Positions 57,554 through 64,000 of a DNA stretch of 64,000 bases are shown in pieces (within the stretch, counting starts at the first letter, position 1; each line of letters begins with the position of its first letter). This stretch comes from Bromus sterilis (Eukaryota; Streptophyta; Magnoliopsida; Poales; Poaceae), in NCBI GenBank assembly GCA_950022295.1, contig OX465601.1:171619501-171683500 (forward strand), in the 5' to 3' direction. The notes under the pieces were generated by a model. It ran no database searches and was not told where the DNA came from. It was given only the letters and a program-made list of their open reading frames with translations. Position numbers and translations under genes: made by a program.

Positions 57554-60011
57554 TCTTTTTTGCTTTGTGCCTAGCTCAAAGGCCTAAAAGAAAGCGCTTG
57601 TTGGGAGGCAACCCAATTTGTTTTTCCTTCTGTTTTAGTGGTCTTGATGTCTGTTACTACTGTAGCAACATCATTGTATCTTTATTTTTCAAGCTTTGTG
57701 CCAAGTTTAGCCTCTGATTGCAAGAAAGATCAGAAGTTGGTGCATGCTTTCCAGAAACAGATTTTGTCTGCTTGACGGAAAAAATTCTCCTAAATCACCA
57801 GATCATGTTTTTGATCTGAATTTTGTTTAAATTATGCGCCATACAATTATCTTTCAGGCGTCTATTCTGAGTTTGTTTATTTGAGTTGAAAAATTATTTC
57901 TTTAAAATTCTTTACTCTCTGATGTTCTGTTTTTCACAGATTCTGCCCCGTTTTATCTTATCGCAGTTTGCAAATCTTAAGCTTGCTTTTTCTTTGCAAA
58001 AACCTTTGGGAAATCAAGAGAAACAGTATCCCTTCCTGAAAATCTTTATTTCCAGTAGAGGTAAATTATTTTAATAGGGTACTAACCTCTCTAATCAGCT
58101 TATGATGAGTAATGTATGAAGGGAGTTTTCAAGTGTGTGATGGAAGGTGATGAAAGAAGATCTTGGAGTGTCAAACGCTCAAGCTTGGAGATGCCCCCAT
58201 GCACCCCCAATAAATATTTAAGAAGACTCGAGCGTCTAAGCTTGGGGATGCCCCCGTGCATCCCCTTATCCTTCAACAATTATCAGTCCGTCCCTCATTC
58301 CACTATATTTTTATCACTTCATGCGTAATGTGCTATGCTTGGAGCGTCTCGCTCTTTACTTTTCTTAGTTTCTTTAGCTTTGCTTGCTGTTCATAATAAG
58401 TTAGACCCCAGCTTTATTTTGTGTGGGAGAGAAACACGCTCCACTTAAACTAGAACACCTCATAGGATTTTCATGCTTATCTTTGCTATGAGTTGTTCTT
58501 TATCTTTTCTTAGATGGTGTCATGTTTAGCTCTTGTGCTTTAATGTTTACGTTACTTTTTCAAGAGCTTTTAATTAGTTTAGGCTTGAACTCTCTAGAGT
58601 TTGCATGTTTATCTTGTTTAGAGAGTTTGCCTATTGCACAGAGTTGTGTGTATTAACTTGAAAGTAGGTAATTGAGGTTGCTATTCTTTTTGTACTAGTA
58701 ACTTGGAATAGTTTTGAGGTATCTACTTGAGTAATGTTTGAACTTATGGTGTCAAGAGCTTCAGCCTATTAGTAATAGATGTAGTATTTTGGGAAATTCA
58801 TGCGATTTTTTAAAACCAAAAACCCTGTTGAGAAATCTAGCTACTAGATGGATCACTAATCTCTGGAGGGGTCGAATATTAGAGTACACTCACGTACCAT
58901 GAGTCGAGGATGCGCAAGGATAACCAAACACCCATACACTCCTCCTCGGGGTACTTGTCTCTTTATGAACCTCCTGATTAGATTGAGAGTTACCGATAAT
59001 CAGTGCATGAGTTCTTCGGACTAATGTGAGTATTCGAAAGTTGACACTTCCACCACCCATTTTTTCTAGCCTCTTCGGAACCATGCATTGCCCTTTCTCA
59101 CCTTGAGAGTTGGTGCATACTTCGCCGGTGCATCCAAACCCTTGGCATGATACGCTCTTTCATCATAAGCCTCCTTATATCTTTCCTCAAAACATCCACC
59201 ATACCTACCTACAAGGCATTTCCATAGCCTTTCCGAGATATATTGCCATGCAACATCCATCTTCTCATGACTTGATATTCATGTCATACATGTCATTTCT
59301 TGATCAATGAGTCGCATGCTAGTTGGGCCTTGCCCTAATAATTGCTACATGACGCACTAGTATCATTACATATCCTGCTACACTGGTAGATGCATACATT
59401 TGCATCATGATAGTTACATCTTCTTTATGTTAGTTCCTTTGTAAAGTGTGAAAGATCTCCTATAGATCTTGTAATATATAGAGTGTCGCCCCTAAAGTGA
59501 GGAAAATATCCCAAAGCGGACAAAATTAAAAGATCCCAACGTGGACAAATGAGAGTTAAATAGAAAGATCCATGTAGGGCACCAAAAATTCAAAAAAAAG
59601 AAAAAAGAGAAAAATAAAAATAAAAAGAGAGAAGGGGCACACTACTATTCCTTTTGAGAATCCACACTCGTACTTCATCTTCATCCTTGTACTCCATAGA
59701 GATCATCATACATGCATATAACTATGTGGGGATCCTTTAGACTATAGAACTTGGCTTGTATATTCCAATGATGAGCCTCCTCAAATGATCTCTAGGTTTT
59801 CTTGAGCAAGCAAGTTGGATGCACCCCCACTAGTTCCATTTGAGAGCTTTCCATAGCTCACATGTGCATCTGTTGCATGGCAATCCCTACTCCTCACATC
59901 ATATCTATCATTTGGCTTTCTCTCGCCTATTATTGTCCTCATTGATGTGAGCCTTTCACACCTTTTTGTCTTCCTCCTCTACCTTTGTACTCTTAACAAA
60001 TTCAAGTCTTA

Positions 60012-60047
60012 ACAAGCAAGAGTCTGTATTAGCATTGAAATAAGCAA
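60012..60047. other. 36-bp spacer at the centre of a large inverted repeat
   Basis: The spacer lies between TTCAAGTCTTA (ending 60011) and its exact reverse complement TAAGACTTGAA (starting 60048). At least 70 bp on either side are a perfect match in opposite orientation. Confidence 0.9.
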
Positions 60048-62485
60048 TAAGACTTGAATTTGTTAAGAGTACAAAGGTAGAGGAGGAAGACAAAAAGGTG
60101 TGAAAGGCTCACATCAATGAGGACAATCATACGCGAGAGAAAGCCATATGATAGATATGATGTGAGGAGTAGGGATTGCCATGCAACGGATGCACATGTG
60201 AGATATGGAAATCTCTCCAAGGGATCTAGTGGGGGTGCATCCAACTTGCTTTCTCAAGAAGACCTAGAGCTCGTTTGAGGAGGCTCATCATTTGAATATA
60301 CAAGTCAAGTTCTATGGTGTGAAGGATCCCCACATAGTTATATGCATGTAGGATGATCTCTATGGAGTACAAGGGATAGAGGATGAAGTATGAGTGTGGA
60401 TCTCTCAAAAGGAATAGTAGTGTACCCCTTTCTCTCTTTTTTTCTTTTTTTCTTTTTCTCTTTTTTGTATTTTTTGTATTTGTGGTGGCCTCCATGTCTC
60501 TTTCTATTTAACTCTCATTTTTCCTCTTCGGGATCTTTTGATTTTGTCCTCTTTGGGATCTTTTCCTCACTTTAGGGGCAACACTCTATATATTGCAAGA
60601 GTATAGGAGATCTTTCACACTTTACAAAAGTACTCACATAAAGAAGATGTAACTATCATGATGCAAATGTATGCCTCTGCCAGTGTAGCAGGATATGCAA
60701 TGATACTAGTGCGTTATGTAGCAATGATTAGGGCAAGGCCCAACTAGCATGCGGCTCATCGATCAAGCAAGTACCATGTATGACATGAAGATCAAGTCAT
60801 GAGAAGGTGGATGTTGCATGGCAATGTATCTCGGAAAGGCTATGGAAATACCTTGTAGGTAGATAATGGTGGCTGTTTTGAGAAAGATATCAGGAGGCTT
60901 ATGATGACAGAGTGTATCATGCCAAGGGTTTGGATGCATCGGCGAAGTATGCGCCAACTCTCGAGGTGAGAAAGGGCAATGCACGCTACCGAAGATGCTA
61001 GAAAAAATATGGGTGGTAGAAGTGTCAACTTTCGAATACGCACATTAGTCCGAAGAACTGATGCACTTATTATCGGTAACTCTCAATCTAATCAGGAGTT
61101 TCACAAAGAGAAAAGTACCCCGAGGAGGAGTGTATGGGGGTTTGGTTATCCTTGCGCATCCTCGACTCATGGTACGTGAGTGTACTCTAATATTCGAACC
61201 CTCCAGAGATTAGTGATCCATCTAGTAGCTAGAGTTCTCAACAGGGTTTAGGTTTTCAAAAATCACACGGATTGCCCAAAATATGACATCTATCACTAAT
61301 AGGCTAAAGCTGTTGACACCATAAGGTCAAACATTGCTCTAGTCAATACCTCAAAACTATTGCAAGTTACTACTACAAAAGAATAGCAACTTCAACTACC
61401 TACTTTCTAGTCAAGACACACAACTCAGTGCAACAGGGAAACTCTCTAAACAAGATAAACATGCAAACTATAGAAAGTTCAAGCCTGAAACAAAACAAAA
61501 GCTCTAGAAGAAAACTAAAGCACAAGAACTAAACAGGGCAGCAGCTAAGAAAAGATAAAGAACAACTCACAACAAAGAATAAGCATGCAAATCCTATGAG
61601 GTATTCTAGTTTAAGCGGAGCGTGTTTCTCTCCCACACAAAAGAAAGCTGGGGTCTAACTTGTTACTACAGAAAGAAAAGCAAAAGAAACCAGGAAAAGT
61701 AAAGAGCGAGACGCTCCAAGCATAGCACATAACGCATGAAGTGATAAAAATATAGTGGAACGAGGGATGAACCGATGATTGTTGATGAAGAAGGGGCTGC
61801 ACGGGGGAATCCCCAAGCTTAGACGCTTGAGTCTCCTTGAATATTTATTCGGGGTGCACATGGGCATCCCCAAGCTTGAGCGTTTGACACTCCAAGATCT
61901 TCTTTCATCATCTTCCATCGCACACTTGAAAACTCCCTCCATACATAACTCATCATAATCTGATTAGAGAGGTTAGTACCCTATTAAAATAATTTTCCTC
62001 TACTGGAAATAAAGATTTTCATGAAGGGCTACTGTTTCTCTTGATTGCACAAAAGTTTTTGCAAAGAAAAAGCAAGCTTAAGATTTGCAAAACTACGAAA
62101 AGATAAACAGGGGAAGAATCTGGGAAAAACAGAACAACAGAGAGAAAATAATTTTAAAGAAATACTTCTGCAACTCAAATCAAAAAACTCAGAACATACG
62201 CCTGAAATATAATTGTATGGATCATACTGTCAAAAAAATTCAGATCAAAAAGATGATCTGGTGATTTATTTGAATTTTTTCCGTCAAGCGGACAGAATCT
62301 GTTTCTGGACAGCATGCACCAACTTTTGATCTTTCTTGCAATCAGAGGCTAAACTTGGCACAAAGCTTGAAATGTAAAGATAAAATGATGTTGCTACAGT
62401 AGTAACAATCATCAAGACCACTAAGAACAGAAGGAAAAACAAATTGGGTTGCCTCCCAACAAGCGCTTTCTTTTACACCTTTGAG

Positions 62486-63196
62486 CTAGGCACAAAGCAA
62501 AAAAGATAAAGTTTTATCAAGAAAATAACTAGCCCTTGTAACGGACTCAAAAGGCAACTTACTATTTTTCCTAGGGAAGTGTTCCATTCCTTTCTTGAGA
62601 GGGAATTGGAATTTTACATTCCCCTCTTTCATGTTAATAACAGCACCAACTATGCGAAGAAAAGGACGTCCCAAAATAATTGGACATGAGGGCTCCCACT
62701 CAATGTCCATAATAGTGAAATCAACGGGAACATAATTGTCATTGACAATGATAAGAACATCATAGATCTTCCCCAAAGGTTTCTTTATGGAAGAACCAAC
62801 AAGACGAACACCAAAATAACAAGGATCAAAAGGTTTCAATTCAAGCATATCATATATTCTTTTGGGAATAATAGAGGTACTAGCTCCAACATCACAAAGA
62901 GCAAAACAAGAGAAGTTATTCAATTTGATTTTAACCGTAGGATCCCAACCATCTTCTAGCTTCCTTGATATGGAGGCTTCTACTGTAATCTTATCCTCCC
63001 TAACGTTAATTAGAGAATTGGTGATATGCTCTGTGAAGGCAAGATTAAGTGTGCTAGTGTGGGGGTCTCTAGACATTTTGTGTAGGAAACCAATAACTCC
63101 CGGTAGGGTACAGTTATCAAAATCTAGAATACTATTGTCTATCAAGGAGGTAGTGATATCATTAAGGCTCACTTGTTTGAAGGCTTCTATGTTCAT
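62486..63196 (-). CDS. Athila-like protease region, right arm
   Basis: An open frame of 236 codons has IEAFKQVSLNDITTSLID upstream, then CFALCDVGASTSIIPKRIYD at the active site and PIILGRPFLRIVG. It ends TGA at 62486, just before the GGCAACCCAA 3' region. Compared with the left arm it keeps a longer open frame. A stop near 63217 separates it from Gag. It is a retroelement aspartic protease without an RT domain, so it is probably not functional. Confidence 0.72.
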   Translation of the reverse strand: MNIEAFKQVSLNDITTSLIDNSILDFDNCTLPGVIGFLHKMSRDPHTSTLNLAFTEHITNSLINVREDKITVEASISRKLEDGWDPTVKIKLNNFSCFALCDVGASTSIIPKRIYDMLELKPFDPCYFGVRLVGSSIKKPLGKIYDVLIIVNDNYVPVDFTIMDIEWEPSCPIILGRPFLRIVGAVINMKEGNVKFQFPLKKGMEHFPRKNSKLPFESVTRASYFLDKTLSFLLCA

Positions 63197-63217
63197 AGAG
63201 GTTTCTTCATCTATGGT

Positions 63218-63970
63218 TTAGGTGGTAGAATCACCATTGATAGGTCCAGGTGGACTAGGGGTGTGATGGGTGCTAACAGTTTTGAGATCCTCAACAACTT
63301 GGATAGTAGCTACTGTGTGGTGGGTAGGAAGGCTCTTAACTCTCTCGTATTCATCCCTTTCTCTAGCCCATCTCTCTTTAAGTTTTGACAACATCCTAAT
63401 GTTTTCATTAATTTGCAGTTGAATAGCATTCATAGGAGTGGTCTTCCTCTCCTCGGGGGGAGAAGTTCTAATTTTAAGCATCTCAACATCATGGGCTATG
63501 TTGTCTACCTTCAAATAGAGACTAACTAATTTGTCTAATTTCTCTTTTATACTCTTGTTGAAGGCCTTTTGGGTAGTGATAAAGTCCTTAAGCATGCTCT
63601 CTAGTTCAGAAGTGGAATTTTTGGTTCTAGGATAAGTATTGTTGTTCCCATAGTTGTTGGAGGGGAACGGTCTAGGATTGTTGCTACCAAAATTACTCCT
63701 ATAAGCATTATTATTGAAGTTGTTTCTAGAGATAAAGTTCACATCTACTTGTTCTTGAGCAACCAAGGAATTTAAAGGAACATCATGAGGATCAATAGGA
63801 GCTTTCTTAGTAAGTAAAGACATGATCAAGTCAACCTTTTCATTGAGAGAGGAGATCTCCTCGAGAAAATTTACCTTCTTACCAGTTGGAGATCGTTCGG
63901 TGTGCCACTGAGAGTAGTTCAGCATCATCTCATCAAGTAGCTTCGTGGCAGCACCAAGTGTGGTTGACAT
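63218..63970 (-). CDS. Athila-like Gag, right arm (partial)
   Basis: 250 codons are open from an internal Met at 63970. The upstream part belongs to the same Gag and runs toward the window end. It contains LLDEMMLNYSQWHTERSPTG, DLIMSLLTKKAPIDPHDVPL, the Asn-rich NNFNNNAYRSNFGSNNPRPF and a charged C-terminal region with KLKERWARERDEYERV. It is in better condition than the left-arm copy. Confidence 0.75.
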   Translation of the reverse strand: MSTTLGAATKLLDEMMLNYSQWHTERSPTGKKVNFLEEISSLNEKVDLIMSLLTKKAPIDPHDVPLNSLVAQEQVDVNFISRNNFNNNAYRSNFGSNNPRPFPSNNYGNNNTYPRTKNSTSELESMLKDFITTQKAFNKSIKEKLDKLVSLYLKVDNIAHDVEMLKIRTSPPEERKTTPMNAIQLQINENIRMLSKLKERWARERDEYERVKSLPTHHTVATIQVVEDLKTVSTHHTPSPPGPINGDSTT

Positions 63971-64000
63971 AAAGGTTCCTCCCGCGGCCGAGTCTAACAG

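Larger units (their letters stand above)
55702..60011 (+). mobile_element. Athila-like non-autonomous element, left arm of the inverted repeat
   Basis: Gag begins abruptly at 55702 without leader, LTR or PBS in this orientation. Gag and protease run to 57553. From 57554 to 60011 the sequence is non-coding 3' region typical of the family: TTGTTGGGAGGCAACCCAA at about 57600, two AAGCTTGG.GATGCCCCC motifs (58182, 58237), the GGGGTACTTGTC region and AAAGATCC-type A-rich sequence. RT and integrase are absent here and also from the opposite arm and D, so the family seems non-autonomous. Confidence 0.75.
60048..64000 (-). mobile_element. Athila-like non-autonomous element, right arm of the inverted repeat
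   Basis: This is the mirror of 55702-60011. On the - strand Gag (63970-63218) and protease (63196-62486) are followed by the same 3' region, running down to the spacer. Landmarks such as the protease end lie at equal distances from the centre (57553 against about 62510). Sampled stretches differ by about 9 percent. The arm continues past the end of the window. Confidence 0.78.

Overview
This window looks like intergenic DNA from a large-genome grass, most likely a pooid (Triticeae or a relative). I found no convincing host gene. Almost every base can be assigned to LTR retrotransposons nested inside one another. The assignment to grasses rests on chromovirus-type Gypsy elements with LTRs of about 4 kb, Tat-type Gypsy elements, Athila-like elements whose LTRs begin TGATACGTC, and a Cassandra-type LTR carrying 5S rRNA-like sequence. 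Family letters below are mine; I do not assign database family names.

Layout. 1-703 is the right part of an LTR (family C). It sits in the 5' LTR of element B (704-35726, + strand, chromovirus-like). B's 5' LTR is split again by element A (1247-24980, + strand, chromovirus with chromodomain, target duplication CCGAG). A carries three insertions of its own: an inverted solo LTR of B's own family in its integrase (9791-13861, duplication AGTGG), a deletion derivative X in its 3' LTR (17765-23203, duplication CGTTC), and a truncated Cassandra LTR (24229-24488). B resumes at 24981, has a PBS at 26861, decayed gag-pol to 31808 and a full 3' LTR to 35726. B is itself inserted in D, an Athila-like element (35727 to about 37062).

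37063-54061 is a second C-family LTR split by element E (37384-53687, - strand, duplication CGGTG). E is a Tat-like element that keeps only gag and protease. E is split by element H (40336-50900, - strand, duplication AAGTC), a Tat-lineage Gypsy element with gag, protease, RT, two RNase H regions and integrase. Between H's pol and its 3' LTR lies an antisense gene-like unit on the + strand (41355-42339). It has a TATA box, an ORF with a B3-like DNA-binding domain and an acidic tail, and poly(A) signals. Three tandem repeat arrays (26, 67 and 40 bp units) surround it.

54055-55701 is an inverted Athila-like LTR. From 55702 to the window end lies a very large inverted repeat: two gag-protease Athila-like copies, tail to tail, separated by a 36-bp spacer (60012-60047).

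Working together: nothing here looks like an operon or a host pathway. The coding regions are retrotransposon Gag and Pol, nearly all broken by stops, frameshifts or insertions. The best candidate for something under-described is the antisense B3-like unit in H, followed by the inverted repeat and a roughly 52-bp block shared by LTRs of three unrelated-looking families. All identifications come from reading the sequence; no database search was possible.
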